Positions 45,600 through 56,003 of a stretch of 64,000 bases of DNA are shown piece after piece. The notes under the pieces were generated by a model that did no database searches, was not told where the DNA came from, and was given only the letters and a program-made list of their open reading frames with translations. Source of the DNA: Halobacillus andaensis (GTDB taxonomy: Bacteria; Bacillota; Bacilli; Bacillales; Halobacillaceae). Made by a program: the position numbers and the translations under genes. The first letter of the stretch is position 1, and the number at the start of each line of letters is the position of its first letter. The stretch spans positions 124,001 through 188,000 of the forward strand of contig NZ_BMEL01000001.1 in the NCBI RefSeq assembly GCF_014636475.1, given 5' to 3'.

Positions 45600-46352
45600 T
45601 TGAGGAAGAACATTCATAATGTGAGAAAAAATATTGCAGATCGAAAACGGAAGAAAGTAGTTCATTCTGATCACCGGAAGAAAAGCCCCGTATTTTCTGC
45701 TCCTCAAGATGAAGAAATGCATGGATACCCTCCACTTGTAGTAACTGAAAAATTAAAAAGCAATTCTAAGAAAACGTCATCTGTTATTCGTGTACAAGCT
45801 TTAGCATCTATTCTATTTTTTGTGGCTGTTTTAGTTAGTGAACAGTCGTCTGTAGCTATTGCTGAAAAGCCTAGAGAATGGGTATCGTCTCAGTTGCAGG
45901 AAGAATTTCCATTTGCTAAAGTAACGGCCTGGTATAGTGAACGTTTTGGAGGAGCTTTGCAGCTAGTAGAACCTAAAAATGGTGAGAGTGCTGAAGAGAT
46001 AGCATTGCCTGTAAATGGGGTAGTCACCCAGCCCTTTGAACATCATGGACGCGGGGTCATAATGAGTACAGAACAAGGAGAACAAGTGAAAGCGGTAAAA
46101 GGGGGAACGGTTATTTTCGCTGGAAATGATCCAGAAACTGATAAGACGATTATTATCCAACACGAAGATGATACAAACACGACTTATGGTTATCTATCGA
46201 CCATTGATGTGCATTTATATGAACACATCCCTTCCCAGGAAACAATTGGCACACTTGATAATAAAGAAGAAAATGAATTTTTCTTTGCCGTTGAAAAAGA
46301 CAAGCAATACTTAGACCCGATTGAAGTGATAAAAGTCGATGAAGGCTCTTAG
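45600..46352 (+). CDS. spoIVFA: SpoIVFA, regulator of the SpoIVFB protease
   Basis: Mother-cell protein that anchors and holds SpoIVFB inactive at the forespore membrane. It is 250 residues from TTG behind AGAAGGGG. A long basic cytoplasmic part (1-70), one membrane helix (about 72-90) and a degenerate LytM/M23 domain (about 140-240: VTQPFEHHGRGVIMST, VKAVKGGTVIFAGND, TTYGYLSTIDVHLYEH) are seen. Complete zinc ligands of an active M23 peptidase are not apparent. The last 14 bases overlap spoIVFB. Confidence 0.93.
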   Translation: MRKNIHNVRKNIADRKRKKVVHSDHRKKSPVFSAPQDEEMHGYPPLVVTEKLKSNSKKTSSVIRVQALASILFFVAVLVSEQSSVAIAEKPREWVSSQLQEEFPFAKVTAWYSERFGGALQLVEPKNGESAEEIALPVNGVVTQPFEHHGRGVIMSTEQGEQVKAVKGGTVIFAGNDPETDKTIIIQHEDDTNTTYGYLSTIDVHLYEHIPSQETIGTLDNKEENEFFFAVEKDKQYLDPIEVIKVDEGS

Positions 46353-47196
46353 AATCAATCAATCGATTCATGTACATCCACTTTTCTTTCTGCTAGCTTT
46401 ATCCGCAATGTTTACAGGAGCTATTTATGAATTTATCATTCTTTTTAGCATTGTGGCTATCCATGAAATCGGACATTATGTCACGGCCCGAGTTTATGGT
46501 TGGCGAGTTTCTCATATTGAGTTTTGGCTTCTTGGTGGAAAGGTAGTCAGTGAAGAGCACACGACTCGGCCCGTGAAGGAACAGGTGAATGTGACATTAG
46601 CAGGACCACTTCAGCATGTCTGGATATTTCTATTTCTTCAAGTACTTACGGTGACGATTGGCCCGCACCCATTGCTTTCCGTCGCCTTTACTTACAACAG
46701 CATTATCTTGCTGCTTAATCTTTTACCTGTATGGCCGTTAGATGGAGGAAAGATATTATTTTACGCATTATGTCAGCGTATGAGCTTTAAGCAAAGCTTA
46801 AGGCTCTCGCTCTTTATCTCGATGACCAGCTTATTTCTCTGTCTCACATGGTTGATGACAGTCGATAGAATGACGTTAGCTGGAACATTACTTGCAGGGT
46901 TTTTACTTTTGGAAAATGTGTTAGAGTGGAAACGTCAAATGTACGTGTTTATGCGCTATATCGTACATTGCTTAGAACGTGACGTTTCTAAAATGAAAGT
47001 TAGATATTTAACCGTTCACCCAAAAACGACGATCTATGCCGTTATTAAAAACATAAGAGCCAACCGTCATCATTATTATGTGTTGAAACAAAACGAAGGT
47101 TTATATATAGTAGATGAACAGGAATGTCTCTATTATTTTTTAAGGAAAAAGCAAGCTAAGCTTTGTTTGGAAGACATTGCTAACTTTCCGAGGTGA
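46339..47196 (+). CDS. spoIVFB: SpoIVFB intramembrane metalloprotease
   Basis: Site-2 protease that cleaves pro-SigK inside the mother-cell membrane. It is 285 residues. The zinc motif is IHEIGH (His42, Glu43, His46) with the third ligand Asp135 in PLDGG; six or so helices surround them. A C-terminal CBS-like domain (about 205-283: MKVRYLTVHPKTTIYAVI) is the ATP-sensing part in B. subtilis. The product is consistent with the SigK-dependent gerE promoter elsewhere in the window. Confidence 0.95.
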   Translation: MKALRINQSIHVHPLFFLLALSAMFTGAIYEFIILFSIVAIHEIGHYVTARVYGWRVSHIEFWLLGGKVVSEEHTTRPVKEQVNVTLAGPLQHVWIFLFLQVLTVTIGPHPLLSVAFTYNSIILLLNLLPVWPLDGGKILFYALCQRMSFKQSLRLSLFISMTSLFLCLTWLMTVDRMTLAGTLLAGFLLLENVLEWKRQMYVFMRYIVHCLERDVSKMKVRYLTVHPKTTIYAVIKNIRANRHHYYVLKQNEGLYIVDEQECLYYFLRKKQAKLCLEDIANFPR

Positions 47197-47212
47197 AGAG
47201 GATGGCTTACTA

Positions 47213-48628
47213 GTGAGAACAATAGCTATACATACAAAAACTAGCGAAAAGGTCGGGCTCGTTATTGACAATGGTCAATTAATTGAATACGTTGCGACAC
47301 GCCCGCAAGCCTTTCAGCTTTCGGGTTCTATTTTTAAAGGTACAGTTAAAACGATTCACAAAGGCATGCAGGCTGCATTTGTTGATATTGGGGAAGCAAA
47401 ACACGCTTTTTTAAAGAAAGAGTTAATTCCTTGGGGCAGAAAAACGATAGAGAAGTCGATCACCGAAGGTCAAAGCCTCTACGTTCAAGTGACCAAGGAA
47501 CCAACAGGTAACAAAGGCGCTCAAGTAACGGCTGATCTTACACTGCCTGGTTTGTTCACTATTTACCAACCGTTTGGCAAGAAAGTGTCCGTATCCAGAA
47601 AGATAGAAAAGCAGCAAGCAGCTCACTTAAAGGAACAAGTAAGTAACTTGCTCGAAGATGGGGAAGGGGCGATCTTGCGTACAAATGCAGCGGAGGCAGA
47701 CATTTCTTTGATTAAAGGAGAACTGAAAAGGTTAAAAGACGAATGGACGTCATTTATCGATCGTAAAAAGCCTGGGCTAATTTGGATGGATGATGTTCTT
47801 CTTAATCAACTATTACGTAAATATGCGTGTGATAGTCATGAGGTTGTTGTTGATCAGAGCGAGGATAGCCAGTTGTTGAAAAAACGTTTCCCCTTCCTGG
47901 AAAATAAAATTAAATGGATGAAGAACCTGGAACAGTACACGAATCATTCAATTAATGAGCTTCAGGATCGATTAACGAAGCGAACGATTACAACGGATAA
48001 AGGAGTTCAACTCGTTTTTGATAAGACCGAAGCGATGACGGTAGTGGACGTGAACAGTCATCGATTTATGGACCGAAGCTTGTCCAATGGCGATACCCTT
48101 AAAATCAATAAACGTGCGGCCACAGAAATCGCTAAGCAAGTTAGACTGCGTAATGAATCAGGCATGATCCTGATCGATTTTATTTCCATGAAAAGCTCAG
48201 CGCATAATGAAGAGCTCGTCCAATGGTTACGACAAGAAATAAAGAAGGACCCCATTGCTTCTAAAGTACATGGAATGACAAAACTAGGCTTAGTTGAAAT
48301 GACTCGTACTAGGCAGCTGCCAAGTTTACATGCTCAGATGCTTAAACTACCGGAGGCAGAATACAACCTTTCTACCCTTTGGTATCGTTTAGAGCGTTAT
48401 TTAATGAGTCAGGATCATCAGGAAGCCGTTCTCTTAACAGTCAGTTCTGAACTATATAACATAAAAAAACAATTGCTTTCAGAGCCGATTTCTAGTAAAA
48501 TTCCACAGGAGCTGTTTGTTAGGCAGAATGATAATCTAACTGGCTGGCAAATTGAGCTTGAAGGGTCGCTTGACATTGTACGAGAAGCGGCGCAGAGTCG
48601 CGGGTATAATGTTGACAAACTGTTTTGA
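47213..48628 (+). CDS. rng: RNase E/G family endoribonuclease (Rng-like, no zinc link)
   Basis: Putative single-strand endoribonuclease of 471 residues. The S1 domain (about 37-120: GSIFKGTVKTIHKGMQAAFVDIG) is followed by the 5' sensor and DNase I-like domains. Catalytic aspartates are present: Asp279 in VVDVNS and Asp322 in ILIDF. After EMTRTRQLPSL the usual CPxC zinc-link is missing; the text runs HAQMLKLPEAEYN. GTG 47213 is the likely start; the TTG at 47177 lies inside spoIVFB. B. subtilis lacks this gene, but other bacilli have it next to spoIVFB. The rplU promoter lies within its 3' end. Confidence 0.9.
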   Translation: MRTIAIHTKTSEKVGLVIDNGQLIEYVATRPQAFQLSGSIFKGTVKTIHKGMQAAFVDIGEAKHAFLKKELIPWGRKTIEKSITEGQSLYVQVTKEPTGNKGAQVTADLTLPGLFTIYQPFGKKVSVSRKIEKQQAAHLKEQVSNLLEDGEGAILRTNAAEADISLIKGELKRLKDEWTSFIDRKKPGLIWMDDVLLNQLLRKYACDSHEVVVDQSEDSQLLKKRFPFLENKIKWMKNLEQYTNHSINELQDRLTKRTITTDKGVQLVFDKTEAMTVVDVNSHRFMDRSLSNGDTLKINKRAATEIAKQVRLRNESGMILIDFISMKSSAHNEELVQWLRQEIKKDPIASKVHGMTKLGLVEMTRTRQLPSLHAQMLKLPEAEYNLSTLWYRLERYLMSQDHQEAVLLTVSSELYNIKKQLLSEPISSKIPQELFVRQNDNLTGWQIELEGSLDIVREAAQSRGYNVDKLF

Positions 48629-48641
48629 TCTGTGGTAACAT
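48612..48641 (+). promoter_or_regulatory. SigA promoter of rplU operon
   Basis: Consensus TTGACA (48612-48617), 18-base spacer and TAACAT (48636-48641). The -35 is within the rng coding end. Confidence 0.65.
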
Positions 48642-48647
48642 CATTAT

Positions 48648-48738
48648 GTTATTCAAGTAGCACTCCATGCTACAACCGCACAGAACAGGTTTACTAAACC
48701 GGACACGGTACCTGGATGGCGAGTCTGAGTAAATTGAG
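48648..48738 (+). promoter_or_regulatory. Ribosomal protein L21 leader
   Basis: The structured leader seen before rplU in Firmicutes: a first hairpin (AGTAGCACTCCATGCTAC), ACCGCACAGAACAGGT, and the conserved end CGGACACGGTACC..GGCGAGT just ahead of the ribosome site GGAGGTG. It is thought to allow autoregulation by L21. Confidence 0.82.
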
Positions 48739-48749
48739 GAGGTGCAAGT

Positions 48750-49058
48750 ATGTACGCAATTATTGAAACTGGTGGTAAGCAAATTAAAGTTCAAGAAGGT
48801 CAGGAGATCTACGTAGAGAAAGTAAACGTAGAAGCTGGCGAAACAGTAACTTTTGATAAAGTTCTTTTCGTAGGCGGCGATGACACTAAAGTTGGTGCTC
48901 CATTCGTAGACGGTGCTTCCGTTACGGCTAAAGTTGAAAAACAAGGTCGTCAGAAGAAGCTGACTGTTTTCAAATACAAGCCGAAAAAGAACTACAAACG
49001 TAAACAAGGTCACCGTCAACCGTATACGAAGCTTGTTGTTGAAAGCATCAAGGCGTAA
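48750..49058 (+). CDS. rplU: 50S ribosomal protein L21
   Basis: A 102-residue large-subunit protein. [17 protein letters not shown] and the basic C-terminal [19 protein letters not shown] are diagnostic. GAGGAGGTG lies before the ATG. First gene of rplU-prp-rpmA. Confidence 0.99.
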   Translation: MYAIIETGGKQIKVQEGQEIYVEKVNVEAGETVTFDKVLFVGGDDTKVGAPFVDGASVTAKVEKQGRQKKLTVFKYKPKKNYKRKQGHRQPYTKLVVESIKA

Positions 49059-49066
49059 GCGAGACG

Positions 49067-49700
<634 letters not shown>

Positions 49701-49730
49701 TATTTTACGTATGATTGTCATACAAAAATG

Positions 49731-49772
49731 TAAGCCGCGCTATGCTATTGCATATGCGCGGCTTATTTATTT
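49731..49772 (+). terminator. Terminator after rpmA
   Basis: A 10-bp stem TAAGCCGCGC/GCGCGGCTTA (49731-49740 with 49756-49765), inner pairing of TATGC and GCATA, then TTTATTT. Confidence 0.85.
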
Positions 49773-49845
49773 AACACTCATTTCAGTTTCCCGCCAATTT
49801 TGCTATACTTTTCTTAGTATGGCAAGCTAAGGGGAGCTGGTTGTT

Positions 49846-51658
<1,813 letters not shown>

Positions 51659-51672
51659 TGAGGTGCTAAGTG

Positions 51673-52122
51673 ATGGCGGATTATAATGAGAAGTTCTATT
51701 TAGTCCGTAGTGATATACTTCCTGAAGCAATGAAGAAAACAATTGATGCAAAAGCGCTTATTGAACGAGGAAAGGCTATTTCTATATTTGAAGCAGTGCA
51801 AGAAGTAGGTCTTTCCAGAAGTGCTTTTTATAAATATAGAGATGCGGTCTTTCCATTTCAAGCAATGGTTAAAGAACAAATGATTACGTTGTTTTTTCAT
51901 TTAGAGGATAGAACAGGGACGTTGTCTAATTTATTAATAGCGGTCGCTGAGTCTGGCTGTAACGTACTAACGATTCACCAGACTATACCTTTACAAGGGA
52001 AAGCAAACGTTACTCTATCTTTAAATACAACAGGTATGATATATTCAATTGAACAATTACTACAAAGGCTTCATAAATTGGACTTTGTCGATCGAGTAGA
52101 GATTCTTAGTTCTGGGGCTTAG
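51673..52122 (+). CDS. pheB: ACT-domain protein PheB
   Basis: A 149-residue protein of the PheB family. The N-terminal part ([45 protein letters not shown]) looks like a helix-turn-helix and the C-terminal half is an ACT domain (about 72-145: [25 protein letters not shown]). Likely amino-acid-responsive; exact role unsettled. It sits between obgE and pheA as in B. subtilis. Confidence 0.93.
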   Translation: MADYNEKFYLVRSDILPEAMKKTIDAKALIERGKAISIFEAVQEVGLSRSAFYKYRDAVFPFQAMVKEQMITLFFHLEDRTGTLSNLLIAVAESGCNVLTIHQTIPLQGKANVTLSLNTTGMIYSIEQLLQRLHKLDFVDRVEILSSGA

Positions 52123-52140
52123 AAAGAAGGAGTTAGACAT

Positions 52141-53007
52141 ATGCAACGAGTAGGTTATTTAGGACCTAAAGGTACTTTTACGAAAATGGCAGTGGACGCT
52201 TTATTTGATCAAGGTTCTTTTGTAAGCTTTGACAGTATCCCTGCTTGCTTGGATGCGGTAGAGCGAGGAGAAATTGATACGGGAGTGGTTCCATTAGAAA
52301 ATGCGATAGAAGGTTCCGTACATTTGACGATTGATTATTTAATTCATCAAGTGGATCAGTCAGTCATTGCTGAGTTGACCGTTCCTATTCGTCAGCATTT
52401 ACTCGTGCATCCGGATTATAATGGGGAAGAACTTACCCATATTTATTCGCATAGCCATGCAATTGCTCAATGCCATCAGTATTTATATAAAAATTATCCG
52501 AATGCAGAACTTGAGTACACGGCCTCTACTGGCAGAGCGGCTGAAGTAGTTATTGAAAAGGGAGTACATGTGGCTGCTATCGGGAATCACCTGGCAGCTG
52601 AAGAAAATGGACTGAATATTTTAACACCAAACATCCATGACTATGACAATAATCATACACGCTTTGCAGTTGTTCAAAAAACCCAGAGGAAGCTTGAAGT
52701 GAAAGATCATCCAATTGCTACTCAAAAAACAACCGTTATGGTCACTTTGCCAAAAGACTTCGTTGGAGCACTTCACCAAGTACTTGCAGCCTTTGCGTGG
52801 AGGAAAATGAACTTATCTAAAATTGAATCCCGCCCCATGAAAACAGGGTTAGGAAATTATTTCTTTTTAATTGATGTCGATCAGCCGTATGATGATGTTT
52901 TGTTTCCTGGTGTTAAAGCCGAGCTTGAAGCTTTAGGCTGCACGTTAAAGCTGTTAGGTACTTACCCTAGCTACCAACTAGATATTCCATCACCAGTTTG
53001 CCAATAG
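52141..53007 (+). CDS. pheA: Prephenate dehydratase
   Basis: Converts prephenate to phenylpyruvate for phenylalanine synthesis. It is 288 residues. The catalytic PDT domain has GPKGTFT, GVVPLENAIEGSV and the NHTRFAV motif with the essential threonine; the C-terminal ACT domain (about 196-275, with ESRPMKTGLGNYFFLID) is the feedback site. AGAAGGAG precedes the ATG. Confidence 0.97.
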   Translation: MQRVGYLGPKGTFTKMAVDALFDQGSFVSFDSIPACLDAVERGEIDTGVVPLENAIEGSVHLTIDYLIHQVDQSVIAELTVPIRQHLLVHPDYNGEELTHIYSHSHAIAQCHQYLYKNYPNAELEYTASTGRAAEVVIEKGVHVAAIGNHLAAEENGLNILTPNIHDYDNNHTRFAVVQKTQRKLEVKDHPIATQKTTVMVTLPKDFVGALHQVLAAFAWRKMNLSKIESRPMKTGLGNYFFLIDVDQPYDDVLFPGVKAELEALGCTLKLLGTYPSYQLDIPSPVCQ

Positions 53008-53015
53008 TAAGGAAG

Positions 53016-53052
53016 AACAGAGTTTAAAATTTCTTAAACTCTGTTTTTTTTA
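53016..53052 (+). terminator. Terminator after pheA
   Basis: A perfect 12-bp stem AACAGAGTTTAA/TTAAACTCTGTT and a run of T. Confidence 0.92.
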
Positions 53053-53107
53053 TTGGGTAAATTATAGAAGGACTTCTATTAACATAGAAAAACATTAGGC
53101 GCATTTA

Positions 53108-53136
53108 TCATTCTTTTCCTCGGCTATGCATAAAGT
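53108..53136 (+). promoter_or_regulatory. Possible SigE promoter of safA
   Basis: TCATTCT (53108-53114), 14-base spacer and CATAAAGT (53129-53136) resemble the SigE consensus. safA is SigE-dependent in B. subtilis. The match is moderate. Confidence 0.4.
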
Positions 53137-53192
53137 GTTAGGAAACGATTATGCTCTTATACTTTATAGATCATAGGAAAGGAGTTGCAATT

Positions 53193-54209
53193 GTGAGAAT
53201 TCACGTTGTGCAAAAAGGTGATACGCTGTGGAAAATTTCAAAAAAATATGGGGTGGACTTTGAGGAATTAAAGTCTGTGAACTCTCAATTATCTAATCCT
53301 GATATGATCATGCCGGGGATGAAGATTAAAGTCCCTCAAGGAAAAAAACAAGTGAAAAAAGAAGCACCGAAGAAAGAAGCCCCTAAAAAAGAAATGCCAA
53401 TGAAGGAAATGCCGAAAAAAGAGATGCCCAAGAAAGAAATGCCGAAACCAAAACCTGTGCCAAAGCCGATGCCTCAAATCAAAGAGGACGAAAAAATGCC
53501 GAAGCCTGCGCCAATAATGGAAAAGCCAATGATGCCGATTCAAATGAATATGCCAATTCAAATGCCAATGGATCAGCACATGCAAAATTATTACACCACC
53601 TTCCACTTGCCGCAAATGCCTATGCCGGAAAAGGAAAAACCAAAAGGAAAAGTAAAAGGGAAAGCTAAAGAGCAAGTAAAAGCGAAACAAGTGAAAGAAG
53701 CGTATGAGGAAAGCGCGGAATTCTATCAGCCGAAACACGAAAACCAGCCACATGCCCAAGCGCTTCCATATTGTCCTCCAATGCACATGCCGTATCACCC
53801 GAGTCCGTGGGATTATTTCTGGTGCCCTCCTTATCCAGTAATGGGGATGCATCATCAGCCAATGAACCAACCAATGCATTACCCGATGCCCAATCATCCC
53901 ATGGGTAACCAGCCTATGCCATACGTTCAAGGGATGCAGAATGAGGAGTCTTCATCCGAATATATGATGGGTGAAGGTGAGGGAGGCTGCGGGTGTGGAG
54001 CGAAGAAGCCTATGAACGAGTATATGAGCTTTGAAAACCAGCCCAACCCCCAAATGATGGCACCTAATATGAATGGTTGGTATCCGCACCCCATGATGAA
54101 TGGGAATGATCAAATGAGAGGCTTTTTCGCTCAGCCTGTTCAACAGCCACCATTGAATAACTGGCAAGAAAATGAGCCTTGGCAGGATGATGATGGAGAT
54201 GACACCTAA
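53193..54209 (+). CDS. safA: Spore coat assembly protein SafA
   Basis: Inner-coat assembly factor that binds the cortex through LysM and works with SpoVID. It is 338 residues from GTG at 53193 (AAAGGAG upstream). The LysM domain is at 2-46 (HVVQKGDTLWKISKKYGVD). A low-complexity Lys/Pro/Met tract follows (about 47-110) with repeated KKEMP units. The rest is rich in Met, Pro, Gln and His (HMPYHPSPWDYFWCPPYPVMG) and includes GCGCG. The upstream 14 residues of the open frame lack a ribosome site. A hairpin terminator begins 8 bases after the stop. Confidence 0.92.
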   Translation: MRIHVVQKGDTLWKISKKYGVDFEELKSVNSQLSNPDMIMPGMKIKVPQGKKQVKKEAPKKEAPKKEMPMKEMPKKEMPKKEMPKPKPVPKPMPQIKEDEKMPKPAPIMEKPMMPIQMNMPIQMPMDQHMQNYYTTFHLPQMPMPEKEKPKGKVKGKAKEQVKAKQVKEAYEESAEFYQPKHENQPHAQALPYCPPMHMPYHPSPWDYFWCPPYPVMGMHHQPMNQPMHYPMPNHPMGNQPMPYVQGMQNEESSSEYMMGEGEGGCGCGAKKPMNEYMSFENQPNPQMMAPNMNGWYPHPMMNGNDQMRGFFAQPVQQPPLNNWQENEPWQDDDGDDT

Positions 54210-55161
54210 CTTAAACAAAGGCGATTCTTACACGGATCGCCTTTTTAAATGGTTGGGAAATAGAAAAGCCTTACATGTAAAGAAAATGGTCGAGATTAAA
54301 CCTAAAATTTATAAAATTTGGGTAGGGAACCGATGCTATTTATTAAAAGGGTATCGCCGTTCCAATATTTTATTGCAGCAAATGGATTTTTTTCAAAATT
54401 GGAAGCATGCTAGTGAATTAGCAGCTGCGCCTACTGCATTTCCTACAGGAGAAATGAGCGTTAGTAAGCTTGGGTGTGAGTGGGGGTTGTTTCCATGGAT
54501 TGAAGGGCGTCACGCCGATTTTGATAAAAAAGAAGATCGATTGAAAGTGTACAGCTGTTTGAGGCAATTCCACCGTACCTCTAAGGGAGTACAAGTGCTG
54601 TCAATACCCAGAGACCCTCTTTATATTAAATGGGAGCGCCGCTTAGAACAGTTTAAGACGACCCAAGAGGTATTTATTACTTACAATAAAAAAAGCTTTT
54701 TTGAGGAAGTTTATACAACAACAGAGCGCCTTCTCTATACATTTTCACTTTTTCCATGGGGAGAGATGGAGAAGGATTCATGGGTAAAGCAGCAGTGGCT
54801 GCATGGAGATGTGGCCCATCATAACTTTATTGTTGATACCAGTAACCGAATAAAAATGATAGACTTTGACCTTCTTCATGTTGGTCCGAGGGTATATGAC
54901 GAAATTCAGTTAGCTCATCGATATTTGCCTTTTCTTGAGCATAAAAAGACTTCATTTTTTCAACTTTTCCATCAAGTAGAATATCCGCAAATTTGGCTAA
55001 GCGGCATATTAGTGCCAGCTGACTTAATTCGGGAGTGGCTATACGGCTATAATAAGTATAGAAGAGGGGATGGTTCCCTTTCCAGCCATTTAGATAAATT
55101 TGAAGAAGCATGGTCGCGTCGGAAACTGTTTGTCCGTTATACAGAATTCATGCTAAGATAA
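54199..55161 (+). CDS. CotS/YsxE-like kinase-fold spore protein
   Basis: A 320-residue member of the aminoglycoside phosphotransferase-like fold found in CotS, CotI, YtaA and YsxE spore coat proteins. The kinase-type catalytic loop LHGDVAHHNFIVD and metal motif KMIDFD are both intact, unlike in degraded relatives. Five in-frame ATGs lie at 54172-54199; the last is given, with no clear winner. The first 15 codons contain a terminator-like hairpin, so a later start is also possible. Placement right after safA suggests a coat role similar to YsxE, which is missing beside spoVID here. Substrate unknown. Confidence 0.8.
   Translation: MTPNLNKGDSYTDRLFKWLGNRKALHVKKMVEIKPKIYKIWVGNRCYLLKGYRRSNILLQQMDFFQNWKHASELAAAPTAFPTGEMSVSKLGCEWGLFPWIEGRHADFDKKEDRLKVYSCLRQFHRTSKGVQVLSIPRDPLYIKWERRLEQFKTTQEVFITYNKKSFFEEVYTTTERLLYTFSLFPWGEMEKDSWVKQQWLHGDVAHHNFIVDTSNRIKMIDFDLLHVGPRVYDEIQLAHRYLPFLEHKKTSFFQLFHQVEYPQIWLSGILVPADLIREWLYGYNKYRRGDGSLSSHLDKFEEAWSRRKLFVRYTEFMLR
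54217..54246 (+). terminator. safA terminator lying inside the next reading frame
   Basis: A perfect 9-bp stem AAAGGCGAT/ATCGCCTTT (54217-54225 with 54236-54244), a 10-base loop and five T. It reads in frame as part of the CotS-like gene (GDSYTDRLFK). Confidence 0.75.
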
Positions 55162-55189
55162 ATACTATCTTGAGTGTGAAAGGATGAAC

Positions 55190-55933
55190 ATGCAGGTGGA
55201 GCAAAAAGTTGAAGAAATCGTGCAATGGTTGAGAACGCAAGCTGAGAAAGCAAATGTTGATGGACTTTTAGTAGGTGTAAGTGGAGGCATTGACTCAGCA
55301 GTAGTGGCTCATTTAATTAAGCGTGCATACCCTGAGCATTCGTTAGGTGTTATTATGCCTTGTAAAAGCAATCCAAATGATCAAGACCATGCTCAAAAAG
55401 TGGTAGACTCTTGTGGTATTCAATCGATGGTGATTGATCTAACGGAAACTCATAACGTCATGTTTGGGAACATTGTAGAGCAATTAAAATCGAATGAAAC
55501 GTATAACGGTGCGCAAGAGCAAATAGCTGATGCGAATCTACGCGCCCGCCTTAGAATGAGCACCCTCTACACGGTAGCAACAAATCATCGTTATTTAGTT
55601 GTTGGAACTGATAATGCAGCGGAGTGGTATACAGGCTACTTTACCAAGTTTGGCGATGGGGGAGTCGATTTAGTACCCCTTGTTAATTTAACAAAAGGTG
55701 AAGTTCGTGAGATGGCTCAATTCTTAGGTGTTCCGGATGAAATTGTGAATAAGAAGCCTAGCGCTGGATTGTGGGAAGGTCAAACAGATGAAAATGAAAT
55801 GGGTACCAGTTATGATATGATTGATCGTCATTTAAAAGGAGAGAGCATACCTGATAAAGACCGGGAAATCATTGAAGCGATGCATAAGCGCACGGCTCAT
55901 AAGCGTGATATTGCTCCTGGCCCGCCAAAATAA
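55190..55933 (+). CDS. nadE: NAD+ synthetase (ammonia-dependent)
   Basis: Amidates nicotinic acid adenine dinucleotide to NAD+. It is 247 residues, the short ammonia-using form without a glutaminase domain. The PP-loop is GVSGGIDSAV; other blocks are ANLRARLRMSTLY, GTDNAAEWYTGYFTKFGDG and KKPSAGLWEGQTDE. Two ATGs (55184, 55190) share AAAGG; the second has better spacing. Confidence 0.96.
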   Translation: MQVEQKVEEIVQWLRTQAEKANVDGLLVGVSGGIDSAVVAHLIKRAYPEHSLGVIMPCKSNPNDQDHAQKVVDSCGIQSMVIDLTETHNVMFGNIVEQLKSNETYNGAQEQIADANLRARLRMSTLYTVATNHRYLVVGTDNAAEWYTGYFTKFGDGGVDLVPLVNLTKGEVREMAQFLGVPDEIVNKKPSAGLWEGQTDENEMGTSYDMIDRHLKGESIPDKDREIIEAMHKRTAHKRDIAPGPPK

Positions 55934-55955
55934 ACCCCCTAAAAATTAACAGACT

Positions 55956-56003
55956 AAAACATTCTCCTTTTTCAAATAGTATGGAAAAAGGAGAATGTTT
56001 TTT
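55956..56003. terminator. Long bidirectional-looking hairpin after nadE, overlapping the next ribosome site
   Basis: Arms of about 17 bases (55956-55972 with 55984-56000, AAAACATTCTCC against GGAGAATGTTTT) and T runs. The right arm contains AAAGGAGAA, the ribosome site of the lipoprotein gene that starts at 56004. Confidence 0.8.

Noticed and set aside
48519-49019. A 166-codon minus-strand open frame across the rng end, the L21 leader and rplU
   Set aside because: It is opposite to a ribosomal protein gene and a conserved RNA leader; codon bias of rplU explains it.
53289-53930. A 213-codon open frame on the minus strand opposite safA
   Set aside because: It mirrors the repetitive Lys/Pro/Met codons of safA, giving an implausible Phe/His/Arg/Trp-rich protein, and has no ribosome site or homology that I recognise.
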